Shown: positions 17,063 to 26,734, counted from the stretch's first letter. The stretch is 64,000 nucleotides of DNA from Bradyrhizobium sp. ORS 278 (GCF_000026145.1 NC_009445.1:3472001-3536000), one strand, 5' to 3'. A program made the numbers and translations. The notes: generated from the sequence alone by a model not told the origin.

Positions 17063-17279
17063 TGCTGCGCGACGGAGCACGAGAGCCATGGCGAGGAGCC
17101 GGCAGAGGCCACCGTCACCATCCGTGACCGCCGGCTCACCGTGCAGCAGGGTCATGTCGGCAAGGCCGCATCACCGCCGACAGCACGTCTTGGCTGCGCT
17201 TTCTCGCCAAGAAGATCTCAATCGCCCGCCTGGTCCGGTGCGGCTGATGGCGGCATTCGGGAAATGCTTTCCGTCGTGA
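17063..17279 (+). pseudogene. Relic of an SCP2-like lipid-binding domain
   Basis: Three collinear fragments in different frames read like one domain: EEPAEATVTIRDRRLTVQQG with HVGKA, then ITADSTSWLRFLAKKISIAR with LV, then VRLMAAFGKCFPS and TGA at 17277-17279. Frames break near 17167 and 17232. The pattern (beta strand, GKADLRITADSTSWL, short C-terminal helix) resembles the sterol-carrier-like C-terminal domain of alkyl-sulfatase/metallohydrolase proteins. No start or N-terminal part remains. The rest of 17048-17483 shows no gene. Confidence 0.5.
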
Positions 17280-17483
17280 GCAATGGACAGTTGCGGCCGG
17301 CGTCGTCTTTCCGCCGGCGTCAATAGGCCGGAGCCAACTTGGCCGGTGTCGAGATCACTGCGCCGAATTGCCCCGGCACCGGGTCACGGCGTTCTCGGCT
17401 CGCTATTGGATTACAGCAAGACGATGCATAGATGCCGCCGCGACCGTATCGGTTCCTGTCAATGGAAGCACAGGCTCTAACTG

Positions 17484-18077
17484 ATGACGTCGAAAACTCT
17501 ACGCGCTTGGTTCTTTTCTCTGGGGACGTTCTTAGGCTCGATGTCGGGGACGGGTTGCGCGGGTGAGCGGGCCGACTCCGGGTTCGTCCTGGACCTGGAT
17601 CGATACAGCGGCACCTGGTTTCAGCTGAGGGACAGTGTCGATGACAATGCGGCGGAGTTCGAGCAACGAGAAAAGGTCAAGGACCGCTGCGTGGGCACGC
17701 GGGTTACGTACGCCGCTCAAGCGGATGGCACGATTCGCTTGCGAAACGAATGCTTCGAGGGCTCGTTGGATGGGAGACGCATTGTGATCGAAGGATCTGC
17801 CCGTCCCGTCAATGCCAACCGCACTGAGTTCAAGATCCGTTTCGATCCGCTGTACTTGCGGCCTTTCGAGTTCGACTACTGGGTAGTCTGGGTCGATCCG
17901 GACTACCAGATGGCTCTCCTCTCGTCTCCAAGGTCACGCGGATACACGATCCTCAGCCGTGTGCCCGATCCGTCTCCCGCTCTCCTGGCGATGGCCGAAG
18001 AGGTGGCGCTTCGAAAAGGGTATTCCAATTCCCTAACCGTCGAGACCCCTCAAGGCCCGAGGGCCGGCGGCCCATAA
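17484..18077 (+). CDS. Bacterial lipocalin (Blc-like), probable lipoprotein
   Basis: A 197-residue lipocalin. The signal ends in MSGTGC with Cys25, a lipobox-like site. The lipocalin GxW block is DLDRYSGTWFQL; the later strands FEFDYWVVWVDPDYQMALLS and SRGYTILSR match the second and third conserved regions. Family members bind lysophospholipids or fatty acids at the outer membrane. It stands alone, preceded by ~430 bases of decayed sequence. Confidence 0.8.
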   Translation: MTSKTLRAWFFSLGTFLGSMSGTGCAGERADSGFVLDLDRYSGTWFQLRDSVDDNAAEFEQREKVKDRCVGTRVTYAAQADGTIRLRNECFEGSLDGRRIVIEGSARPVNANRTEFKIRFDPLYLRPFEFDYWVVWVDPDYQMALLSSPRSRGYTILSRVPDPSPALLAMAEEVALRKGYSNSLTVETPQGPRAGGP

Positions 18078-18171
18078 CGGACCGCTCGCGCCAGCTCCAG
18101 CGCGCCGGGCAGACGCGCGACGCAACGACGTGCTGCAGGCGAGGGCCCCGTTAAAATGAGGGTAACCGCCA

Positions 18172-18201
18172 TTGACGGAGCGGCAGAGACGATGCGATAT
18201 G
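18172..18201 (+). promoter_or_regulatory. Possible promoter of the thr leader
   Basis: TTGACG at 18172-18177 and GATATG at 18196-18201, spacer 18. A transcript would start near 18208, at the leader ATG. That would make the leader peptide mRNA leaderless, as known for rhizobial trp attenuators, and would explain the missing ribosome site. Confidence 0.35.
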
Positions 18202-18208
18202 AGCACGT

Positions 18209-18286
18209 ATGCGCAATCTCCGCTCCATGTCTATGACCACCGCGACGACCAGCTCCGGCGGGTCGTCTCCTGGTCGCATGCGGTAG
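18209..18286 (+). CDS. Threonine-rich leader peptide of a transcription attenuator
   Basis: A 25-codon ORF, ATG 18209 to TAG 18286. The centre reads MTTATTSSGGSS: four Thr codons within five (ACC ACC GCG ACG ACC, 18236-18250). This is the hallmark of ribosome-mediated attenuation as in E. coli thrL. No Shine-Dalgarno is seen before the ATG, compatible with leaderless translation. It precedes a terminator and a threonyl-tRNA synthetase paralogue, so the amino acid sensed matches the enzyme regulated. Confidence 0.7.
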   Translation: MRNLRSMSMTTATTSSGGSSPGRMR

Positions 18287-18336
18287 CAGATCGCATTCCC
18301 AGAACAGGCCCCGCCGGCGACGGACGGGGCCTTTTC
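18244..18336 (+). promoter_or_regulatory. Thr attenuator: competing hairpins and terminator
   Basis: Arm 1 GACGACC (18244-18250, inside the Thr codons) pairs with arm 2 GGTCGTC (18261-18267). Overlapping arm 2, CCGGCGGG (18255-18262) is perfectly complementary to CCCGCCGG (18310-18317), forming an antiterminator. That segment is also the left arm of the terminator GGCCCCG/CGGGGCC (18307-18331) followed by TTTTCT. Ribosome stalling at Thr codons would cover arm 1, free arm 2 to pair with arm 3 and allow read-through to 18388. Predicted from complementarity, not measured. Confidence 0.7.
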
Positions 18337-18387
18337 TGTGTCTGCACAAACCCTCGTCCGCGCGGCTTCATGCAAAGGAAGCTAGTC

Positions 18388-19617
18388 ATGGACGATCTCG
18401 ATCACAGAAGCCTCGGACCCCGTCTCGATCTCTGGCACATCCAGGAGGATGCGCCGGGAATGGTGTTCTGGCATCCGCGCGGCCACGCGCTCTATCGCGT
18501 GCTCGAAAACTTTATCCGCGGCAAGATGCGCCGGCTCGGCTATGCCGAGGTCAGGACGCCGCAGCTGCTGCCGCTCGACTTGTGGATGCAAAGCGGGCAT
18601 TGGGAGAAGTTCGGCGCGCAGATGTTCGCCCTCGGCGAGGGCGAGCGCGCGATGGCGCTGAAGCCGATGTCGTGTCCCTGCCATGTCCAGATCTTCAACA
18701 GGAATTTGAGGTCGTGGCGCGAGCTGCCGCTGCGCTACGCCGAGTTCGGCAGCTGCCATCGCGACGAGCCGTCTGGCGCGCTGCACGGTCTGATGCGCAC
18801 GCGCGGCTTCGAGCAGGACGATGCGCATGTGTTCTGCCGCGCCGACGATGTCGCGGGCGAGGTCGCCCGCTTCGCCGCGCTGCTCTCGGAGGTCTATGCC
18901 GCGTTCGGCTTCGACGCGCCGGAGGTGTCGCTGTCGACGCGACCGCAACTGCGCGCCGGATCGGACGCGTCATGGGATTGGGCGGAGCAGGCTCTGGCCG
19001 AAGCCGCCCGCAGCTGTGGCCTGTCCTATGCGATCCAGCCCGGCGAGGGCGCGTTCTACGGACCGAAGCTGGAGTTTGCGCTGCGCGACCGGCTCGGCCG
19101 CTCCTGGCAGTGCGGCACGGTTCAGCTCGACAGCGTGCTTCCGGAACGTCTCGGCGCCTCCTATGTCGCCGCCCACGGTGCCCGGGCGACGCCGGTCCTG
19201 ATCCACCACGCGGTGCTCGGCTCGATCGGTCGCTTCATCGCGATGCTGCTCGAGCACCACGCCGGCGCGCTGCCGTTCTGGCTGTCGCCCGACCAGGTCG
19301 CGGTCGTGCCGATCACGAGGGATCAGCTGGACGATGCGTTGAAGCTCCGCGAACTTCTCTTCAGCGCCGAGCTGCGCGCCGTTCTATCAGCTGATGGCGA
19401 GACGCTGTCTCGGCGCATCGTCGCGGCGCATGCGGCGAGCATTCCCGTCGTTGCGGTGGTCGGGGCTCGTGAAGCAGCGCAGGGCACCGTGAGCCTGCGC
19501 GAGCGCGACGGGACGACCTCCGTGCTCACGTGGGATCGGGCGGTCAGCACGCTGCGCGAGCGGAATCGGCCGCCTCGCGGTAGCGTCGATCGCGCGTGCG
19601 GCCCCGATCTTGACTGA
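18388..19617 (+). CDS. Threonyl-tRNA synthetase paralogue lacking TGS and editing domains
   Basis: 409 residues, against ~640 for full-length ThrRS. Start ATG 18388 with AAGGAAG at six bases. The class II core is complete: GMVFWHPRGHALYRVLE, KPMSCPCHVQIF, the FGSCHRDEPSG motif 2 loop, RGFEQDDAHVFC, GAFYGPKLEF and the motif 3 region IHHAVLGSIGRF. The zinc ligands equivalent to E. coli Cys334, His385 and His511 are Cys96, His147 and His273. A C-terminal anticodon-binding domain (~300-400) follows. The N-terminal TGS and HxxxH/CxxxH editing domains are absent, so Ser-tRNA(Thr) could not be cleared in cis. The upstream attenuator predicts induction under threonine or Thr-tRNA shortage. It is presumably a second copy. 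Confidence 0.85.
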   Translation: MDDLDHRSLGPRLDLWHIQEDAPGMVFWHPRGHALYRVLENFIRGKMRRLGYAEVRTPQLLPLDLWMQSGHWEKFGAQMFALGEGERAMALKPMSCPCHVQIFNRNLRSWRELPLRYAEFGSCHRDEPSGALHGLMRTRGFEQDDAHVFCRADDVAGEVARFAALLSEVYAAFGFDAPEVSLSTRPQLRAGSDASWDWAEQALAEAARSCGLSYAIQPGEGAFYGPKLEFALRDRLGRSWQCGTVQLDSVLPERLGASYVAAHGARATPVLIHHAVLGSIGRFIAMLLEHHAGALPFWLSPDQVAVVPITRDQLDDALKLRELLFSAELRAVLSADGETLSRRIVAAHAASIPVVAVVGAREAAQGTVSLRERDGTTSVLTWDRAVSTLRERNRPPRGSVDRACGPDLD

Positions 19618-19712
19618 ACCAGTCAGTGCCGCGGCGCGACCAATACGACGCGCCGCAGGCGCGTTGGGGCAGGGCGCTCACCGCGACGGCCGAAGAGCAA
19701 GAGGGAGGATCT

Positions 19713-20204
19713 ATGAGAACGCTGATCGCTGCGTTGAGCATCATGGCCATCACCACCGCGGCCGTCGCCGGGACGTTCGGCGTACCCTATGAGAAATCGG
19801 CCTTCACGATCACCGTTCCCGATGGCTGGAGCCCGAATCATTCGGAAGACGGCGTCGACGCGGCAGCGCCCGGCAATACGTTCTTCATGTCGATCTACAC
19901 GTTCGACGGCGACAATTGCGCTGCCGCGCGTGACGATGTGGTTGCGATGCTGACCCGCAACGGTATGACTATCGATCGCGCCTCCGCAAAGGAAAGCGCG
20001 CAGCCGCTTGCCGGCCTGCAGGGCACGGCGACGCAATATGCTGCAACGGAGGACAAGAAGGCCCGGCAGATCGTCGCCCTGGTTGCGCCTCTCCCCGGCA
20101 AGCGCTGTCTTCAGGTGGCGCAATGGGGCACGGCCGACGGTTTCCAGCGCAATGCCGCGGCGGTGACGAAGATCCTGGGCTCGATCAAGCTGACCGGGAA
20201 ATAG
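19713..20204 (+). CDS. Exported hypothetical protein
   Basis: A 163-residue protein from ATG 19713 with GGGAGG upstream. The signal peptide LIAALSIMAITTAAVAGTFG is followed by a compact domain (SAFTITVPDGWSPN, FFMSIYTFDGDNCAAARDDV, then a C-terminal AAVTKILGSIKL). This resembles the small periplasmic PsbP/Mog1-like fold with VPDGW and a final KILGSIKL strand. Two Cys may pair. Function unknown. Confidence 0.65.
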   Translation: MRTLIAALSIMAITTAAVAGTFGVPYEKSAFTITVPDGWSPNHSEDGVDAAAPGNTFFMSIYTFDGDNCAAARDDVVAMLTRNGMTIDRASAKESAQPLAGLQGTATQYAATEDKKARQIVALVAPLPGKRCLQVAQWGTADGFQRNAAAVTKILGSIKLTGK

Positions 20205-20281
20205 CGAGCGGACGTCGTCCCCCCTGGCGCTCCTGCGATCGTTGCGGCTAGGCTCGTGCGAGCAGACGCACGAGTCCCGCC

Positions 20282-20842
20282 ATGGCCAAGCCGCCGCTTC
20301 CCCACCCGATCCTGTCGACTGCGCGGTTGCAACTGCGCCAGTTTCGCCCCGACGATGTCGACGCGATGCATCGCTGCTTCAGCGATCCCGATGCGATGCG
20401 GTTCTGGAACCATCCGGTGCACACCAAGCGCATCGAGAGCGAGCGCGCTGTGCGCAGGTTCATCGACTGCACGCCGTCCTACTATCGGTTCTGGGCGGTG
20501 GCGGAGGCGACGTCCGATCGCTGCATCGGCATGGTCAATTATCACGACGGCCACATCCGCAGCCGGCGCGCCGCGATCGGCTACATCGTCGATCCCGCCC
20601 GCCAGCGTCAGGGCATTGCCGGCGAGGCCGTTGCTGCGATGCTCGACTACTGCTTCGGCGAGCTCGGCCTGCACCGCCTTCAGGCGTTGATCCATCCCGA
20701 CAATGCTCCGTCCCGCGGCCTTGCCGAGAAGCTCGGCTTCCGCTGCGAGGGCCGGCTGCGCGATCATCTGCGCGTCGACGGCGAATGGCGCGACGACATG
20801 CTCTATGCGCTGCTGGCAACGGATTCGCGCGGACGCGCGTGA
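20282..20842 (+). CDS. GNAT acetyltransferase, RimJ/RimL type
   Basis: A 186-residue N-acetyltransferase. The N-terminal LSTARLQLRQFRPDDVDAMH is the typical RimJ/RimL opening; the acetyl-CoA loop is the variant RQRQGIAGEAVAAML. The C-terminal NAPSRGLAEKLGFRCEGRLR and DHLRVDGEWRDDMLYALL complete the fold. The target amine (ribosomal protein N-terminus or small molecule) is unknown. Single gene; 396 bases of gene-free DNA follow. Confidence 0.8.
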   Translation: MAKPPLPHPILSTARLQLRQFRPDDVDAMHRCFSDPDAMRFWNHPVHTKRIESERAVRRFIDCTPSYYRFWAVAEATSDRCIGMVNYHDGHIRSRRAAIGYIVDPARQRQGIAGEAVAAMLDYCFGELGLHRLQALIHPDNAPSRGLAEKLGFRCEGRLRDHLRVDGEWRDDMLYALLATDSRGRA

Positions 20843-21238
20843 GGCGCGCGGCGGCTGCTGACGGCCGCGTGCGACACCGGCCGGGCCGGGACTTGTGACG
20901 AATGTTTGCAAGATGGCGTCCTGCACTCAGGAGGCGAGTTCCCGCGTCAACGCCTCTTTCGACCGTGACGCTCGCGTCACCGCAGGCAGGGCCGTTGCGA
21001 TCACGCCCGACGCGCTGTCGAAGCGATCACGTTAAGACCGGCTTTACCCTGATCAGAAACGCAGAAACATTCCGTTACCGGCCGCGCGCCGCTTGACGTA
21101 TGATGTCACCGCTCATCCCCGTCTCTCGCCCTGGCCACGTCCGCGTCCGGTCGACGCCGAGGTGTGTCCGGTATTTCTATCCAAAATGGTTTGGTGAGAG
21201 AAAAGCAATTTTTAGTATATGCTACCTGGAGTGGTGTC
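20843..21238. other. Gene-free stretch
   Basis: No credible ORF. One small dyad GTGACG-CTCG-CGTCAC (20965-20980) and an AT-rich segment (about 21170-21225) that probably holds the promoter of the gene at 21239. Confidence 0.5.
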
Positions 21239-22222
21239 ATGAATATTCCGGCTCTGCTGATCGCGACCGGATTTGGCGCGGTGTTCCTGGCCGCGGAGCT
21301 CAGATGGTACGTCCAGCCGCCGGCTATCGACGCAAAGCCTGTCATGAGCGCGCTGTCGTCCGACCACATGAAAGCGCGCGCGGCGGTGCGCAACGTGCTG
21401 GTCGCGCCGGACACGGCGCAGTTCGACGGCATGCGGACGGTGACCGAGGGCACGACGAAATATGTCTGCGGCCTCGTCAAGGCGCGCGACCGCACCGGCA
21501 ACGTCGCTGATGCCCCCTTTGTCTATGCTGTGGCGGCGAATTTTGTCCGCGTCGACGATGGCGGCCGGCTGACGCGTGAGCAGGCGCCGTACCGGCCTTG
21601 TCCGGTGATCGAGGATGAGCCGAAGGTCGCGCAGAAGGACCCTGACAAGAAGCTCATGATCTCGCCCGCCGCGCTGGCCGTGGTGAAGACGGCCGTGCAA
21701 CTGATGCCGGAGGGCGATCCGGCGACGCTGACGGCGCTGGCCTCGACGATGGCTGAGGCGGCCGGGTCGAGGGCGGGCGGAGGGGGTGGCCAGCCGATGG
21801 AGCAGCAGATCGCGGCGCTTGCCGGCAAGACCGTGGGGTCAGCTGGCGGCAGCAGTGCAGGGCAGATCATCGTCAGCGAGCGCGGCATCCCCAGCAAGTC
21901 GGCAGGGTCCGCCAGCAAGCCGCCGGAATGGCGCGCCGATCAGCCGCCGCCCAACTGGCCGAAATTCCCGCAGGGCCATCCGCTGGCGGTTCCGGCGGAG
22001 AAACGTCCGCCGTCCGAAGCTTTGGCATTGGCGCGAGACGTCGAGGAGCGCTGGAAGAAGTCCGAGGCCGCCGGCGATCCGCGCCTGCGTCCCTCGCCGA
22101 AGGACATCAAGGACGCCTCCCGCGCACTGCTGACCATCGACTGCATCGACATCGAATATCGCCAGGCCTGGGCGGCATTCGTCCGTCTGCAGGAGATGGA
22201 TCGCATCGTGACGACGGGGTAG
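21239..22222 (+). CDS. Hypothetical protein with N-terminal membrane anchor
   Basis: A 327-residue protein from ATG 21239 (NIPALLIATGFGAVFLAAEL is a single N-terminal membrane segment). A ~80-residue domain (SSDHMKARAAVRNVLVAPDT, KYVCGLVKARDRTG, FVYAVAANFVRVDDG) follows. Then come a Gly/Ser/Ala linker, a proline-rich stretch (PPEWRADQPPPNWPKFPQG) and a C-terminal helical part. No known function. An in-frame extension upstream to 21164 has no ribosome site. Confidence 0.65.
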   Translation: MNIPALLIATGFGAVFLAAELRWYVQPPAIDAKPVMSALSSDHMKARAAVRNVLVAPDTAQFDGMRTVTEGTTKYVCGLVKARDRTGNVADAPFVYAVAANFVRVDDGGRLTREQAPYRPCPVIEDEPKVAQKDPDKKLMISPAALAVVKTAVQLMPEGDPATLTALASTMAEAAGSRAGGGGGQPMEQQIAALAGKTVGSAGGSSAGQIIVSERGIPSKSAGSASKPPEWRADQPPPNWPKFPQGHPLAVPAEKRPPSEALALARDVEERWKKSEAAGDPRLRPSPKDIKDASRALLTIDCIDIEYRQAWAAFVRLQEMDRIVTTG

Positions 22223-22289
22223 CGGGCCTCGGCGGCGATCACGCTCCGCTTTGCGGCACAGGATGATCATGAGGTCCGAGCCGCCACCC

Positions 22290-22360
22290 GTCACTGCGAG
22301 CGAAGCGAAGCCACCCAGGGCGGGTGTGCGGAACTCTGGATTGCTTCGCTCGCAATGACG
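22290..22360. repeat. Long hairpin repeat, GCGAGCGAAGC family, second copy
   Basis: CACTGCGAGCGAAGCGAAGC on the left is mirrored by GGATTGCTTCGCTCGCAATG on the right. It belongs with 11241-11322 and 23872-23947. The rest of 22223-22533 shows no gene. Confidence 0.85.
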
Positions 22361-22533
22361 TTATGAAGGCAGTGGTGACCGCTTGGGCGGCGCCTGATCT
22401 TGCCGAGCTTCAGCATGCCAGCTGGACGGTGCTCATGGTGCAGGTTGTCGTTGCCGTCCCATCTACTTCTTAATGAATGCATCATAGCCTTGATCAGGGT
22501 CCGCCGGCGCGAGGCCATTGCGTGGAGGTCGGT

Positions 22534-22725
22534 GTGAATGACGATGCGCCTTGGTACGTAAGTCTTGTCATCGCCTGGTTGCCATTGATTGCGTTCGTTT
22601 GAGCGGTTGTTTGGAGCACCCGTCGGATCCAGAGGTCTCTGACAACCAGCGATGGTCGATCGCTGACGCAGGTCGTCGGCGATCTGGCGGATGAGTTGAA
22701 ACGTGCAAATGAGAAAAGGTTGTAG
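22534..22725 (+). pseudogene. Nonsense-interrupted copy of the small membrane protein at 22792
   Basis: Starts GTG 22534 with GGAGG upstream: NDDAPWYVSLVIAWLPLIAF and V, an in-frame TGA at 22600-22602, then AVVWSTRRIQRSLTTSDG and RSLTQVVGDLADELKRANEK before TAG at 22725. It is collinear along its whole length with the intact gene 66 bases downstream. The TGA falls inside the membrane helix at the place of Ala23. No selenocysteine element is apparent, so this is a decayed tandem duplicate. Confidence 0.75.
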
Positions 22726-22791
22726 TCGGTCAGCACCGCTGATCCGAACCAGGCGCGCTGTCTCGAAGACATCGCAGGAAAGCATTTTGTT

Positions 22792-22995
22792 ATGACGAAT
22801 GAAGTGCCGTGGTACGTGAGCCTGATTGTCTCCTGGCTTCCCTTCATCATGTTCATTGCTGCCATTCTGTGGAGCTCACGGCAGATAACGAAGTCGCTCA
22901 CTGCCGATGATGACCGCTCTCTGGCGCAGGTCGTTGACGATCTGGCGCGAGAAATGAAGCGGGCGAACGACATCCGTCATGACCAGAAACCGTAG
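22792..22995 (+). CDS. Small single-pass membrane protein
   Basis: 67 residues from ATG 22792: short polar N-terminus (MTNEVPWY), one membrane helix (VSLIVSWLPFIMFIAAILWS), then a charged amphipathic tail (RSLAQVVDDLAREMKRANDI). This architecture suggests a small inner-membrane adaptor or regulator, function unknown. A degenerate paralogue lies directly upstream. Confidence 0.7.
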   Translation: MTNEVPWYVSLIVSWLPFIMFIAAILWSSRQITKSLTADDDRSLAQVVDDLAREMKRANDIRHDQKP

Positions 22996-23374
22996 TCCGA
23001 TCCTGGCCTTGCCCTAACGGATGCGCCGAAGCCGGGAATCTGTCTGCAATCTCAAGGCGACTCACGCTGTCCAGTCAGCTGGCGAAAAATATCGAGCTTC
23101 CGTTTTTCAGAAAAATATGGTTCACTGCCTTTGTCCTGCCTCGGCACGAGGGGCGTATCGCGATCGTCACGGCACGCGGGGTGAGATGTGGTGGGCGCAT
23201 CGGATCGCAGCATGGCCTGGCCGTGCGGACGAACGGTTCGAGGCGCACGTCGAAAACGTATGGTCCTGGCATCTCGACGCTGATGCTACGCCGGTGGTGA
23301 CGATGATCCACAGGTTACGGGGGCAAGACAGCCGATCCCCGGGGAGAGTACGTCATAAGACGTAAAGCCATCGT

Positions 23375-23475
23375 GCAGGGAATGCCGGTTGACCGGCTGG
23401 ACCTGTGGTGACTGCCGCCTGCTAATTTTTCTGCAGGCGGGCCATGGGTTGCGGCCAGCACCCGGCATTCCCTGC
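23375..23475. repeat. Nested inverted repeat
   Basis: Perfect 14-bp outer arms GCAGGGAATGCCGG (23375-23388) and CCGGCATTCCCTGC (23462-23475), with an inner dyad CCGCCTGC ... GCAGGCGG around a T-rich loop. It could fold into a ~100-base cruciform. Confidence 0.85.
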
Positions 23476-23585
23476 GCCCTCGTTTGCGAGAGGGTGACAA
23501 CGAGAATGGATAGCTCGGCGCAAACCGCGCGCGAGGATAACGAGCTGTGTCCGCTCATGAGACGGAATCGTCGCACCTCACACAC

Positions 23586-23692
23586 GGTCGTCATCCCCGC
23601 GAAAGCGGAGATCCAGTACGCCGCGGCCCATCGAGGATTCACAACTGGCTCTGGAATACTGGATCGCCCGGTCAAGCCGGGCGATGACAGTG
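23586..23692. repeat. REP-like pair
   Basis: GTCATCCCCGCGAAAGCGG then AGATCCAGTA at the left; ACTGGATCGCCCGGTCAAGC then CGGGCGATGAC at the right, in inverse orientation. Each half is a small palindrome. Confidence 0.75.
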
Positions 23693-23871
23693 GAGGTTGT
23701 TGGGTGATCATCGAGATCGCAGGCGCAGAGCAGCCCGATCAGTGCGTAGCCTGGATGAGCGCAACGGTATCCGGGGTCACCGATGTTGCGCGTGAGATCC
23801 CGGATGTCGCTACGCTCATCCGGGCTACGGCTGCGGGCGGCGTCGCAAATTGGGGCCGATATCTATCAGCT

Positions 23872-23947
23872 CGTCATTGCGAGCGCAGCGAAGCAATCCA
23901 GGGTGGTGTGCGGGACTCTGGATTGCTTCGCTGCGCTCGCAATGACG
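23872..23947. repeat. Long hairpin repeat, GCGAGCGAAGC family, third copy
   Basis: CGTCATTGCGAGCGCAGCG followed by AAGCAATCCAG, mirrored by CTGGATTGCTTCGCTGCGC and TCGCAATGACG. The best-preserved member of the family in the window, just beyond the alr stop. Confidence 0.9.
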
Positions 23948-23998
23948 ATGTAGATACAACGGAGTGTGCCAACGAATCCGGCGCTCGCCGCCTCGCGA

Positions 23999-25180
23999 TC
24001 AGCTCGCCGCAACCGCCGCGCCGCCCTTGTAGATGCGGTGGTAGCGGCGGCCGAGATTGGTCAGGACTTCGTAGCCGATGGTGCCGAAATGATGCGCGAG
24101 CTCGTCGACACTGATGCCTTCGCCGAGCAGGGTGGCGAAATGGCCGCGGCGCGCGGCCTTCGGCGGCAGGTCGGTGACATCGACGGCGATCAGGTCCATC
24201 GACACCCGGCCCGCGACGGGGCAGCGCTGGCCGGCGACGATGACGTCGGCGCCGCGGGTGCCGTCGTTGGACGAGGCGGCGCGGAAATAGCCGTCGGCAT
24301 AGCCGGCGGAGAGGATGGCGATCTTCGTCGGTCGACGCGCGGTCCAGGTGCCCCCATAGCCGACGGCATCACCGCGAGCGAGATCCCGCAGCTGCACGAT
24401 GCGGGCCTTGATCTCGGCGACCGGCTGCATCGGGTTGTCGGCCTCCGGTGTCGGGTTGACGCCGTAGAGCGCGGCGCCCGGACGCACCATGTCGAAATGG
24501 AAGGAGGCGCCGAGGAAGATGCCGGAGGAGGCGGCGAGCGCCGCCGGCACGCCGGTGAAGACGCTGGCGACCTCGCGGAAGGTCGCGAGCTGGCGCGCAT
24601 TCGCCGGGCTGTTGACCTGCTCGGCGGAGGCGAGATGGCTCATCACCAGGGTGATGCCATGGTCGCCGCTCTGGATGCGCGGGATCATGCCCTGCGCGTC
24701 GATCGGCGTAAGGCCAAGCCGGTTCATGCCGGTGTCGACATGGATCGCGGCGCCGCCCTTCCAGCCGGTGCGGCGGCAGAACATGTCCCATTCGGCGAGC
24801 TCATTGAGATCGCCGATCACGGGGCGGCAGTTGATCGCAGCGTAGTCATCGCCGGTGTTCTGGAAGAAGCCGTCGAGCACGTAGAGCGCGGCTGGCTCGG
24901 GCAGGGCGCTGCGGGCGATCTTGGCCTCACCGAGCGTCGCCACAAAGAACGTCTTGCAACCGGCGGCGGCGAGCGTGCGCGCTACCTGCGGAATGCCACA
25001 GCCATAGGCGTCGGCCTTGATCACGCCCGCGCATTCGGCCGGCACCGCGGTCTTTTCCAGCTTGCGCCAGTTCGCGGCGAGCGCATCGAGATCGATGGTC
25101 AGCACGCCGGTCGCGCTGGCGGGGATCGCATCGGCCGCCGACGCAGAGGGCTCGGCGGGTTTCGGTTCGGGAACACTCAT
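23999..25180 (-). CDS. alr: Alanine racemase
   Basis: A 393-residue PLP enzyme making D-alanine for peptidoglycan. The PLP lysine is Lys55 in AGVIKADAYGCG; the second catalytic Tyr is in AVGYGGTWTA. HVDTGMNRLGL, FDMVRPGAALYGV and RVSMDLIAVDVTDLP are the usual conserved blocks. An N-terminal extension of ~25 residues (PEPKPAEPSASAADAIP) is unusual but not a signal peptide. It lies 45 bases downstream of dnaB, probably co-transcribed. Confidence 0.95.
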   Translation of the reverse strand: MSVPEPKPAEPSASAADAIPASATGVLTIDLDALAANWRKLEKTAVPAECAGVIKADAYGCGIPQVARTLAAAGCKTFFVATLGEAKIARSALPEPAALYVLDGFFQNTGDDYAAINCRPVIGDLNELAEWDMFCRRTGWKGGAAIHVDTGMNRLGLTPIDAQGMIPRIQSGDHGITLVMSHLASAEQVNSPANARQLATFREVASVFTGVPAALAASSGIFLGASFHFDMVRPGAALYGVNPTPEADNPMQPVAEIKARIVQLRDLARGDAVGYGGTWTARRPTKIAILSAGYADGYFRAASSNDGTRGADVIVAGQRCPVAGRVSMDLIAVDVTDLPPKAARRGHFATLLGEGISVDELAHHFGTIGYEVLTNLGRRYHRIYKGGAAVAAS

Positions 25181-25225
25181 GCGGCGCTTTTACGCGCCGC
25201 GGCGCATCTGTTCAACAGCACACGG

Positions 25226-26734
<1,509 letters not shown>

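Larger units (their letters stand above)
22996..23998. other. One kilobase of repetitive, gene-free DNA
   Basis: Contains a stretch (about 23070-23570) that resembles, from memory, a dispersed element common in Bradyrhizobium and Rhodopseudomonas whose spurious translations read like CPASARGAYRDRHGTRGEM. It also contains the nested hairpin at 23375-23475, a REP-like pair at 23586-23692, a CCCGGAT dyad repeat (about 23770-23830) and a GCGAGCGAAGC hairpin at 23872-23947. No credible gene. Confidence 0.6.

Noticed and set aside
22600..22602. In-frame TGA as a selenocysteine codon
   Set aside because: No SECIS-like hairpin immediately downstream, and the aligned residue in the intact paralogue is Ala within a membrane helix, not a redox site.
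23021..23365. 114-codon ORF
   Set aside because: Reads through what looks like a dispersed repeat element; Arg/His-rich product with no start signal.
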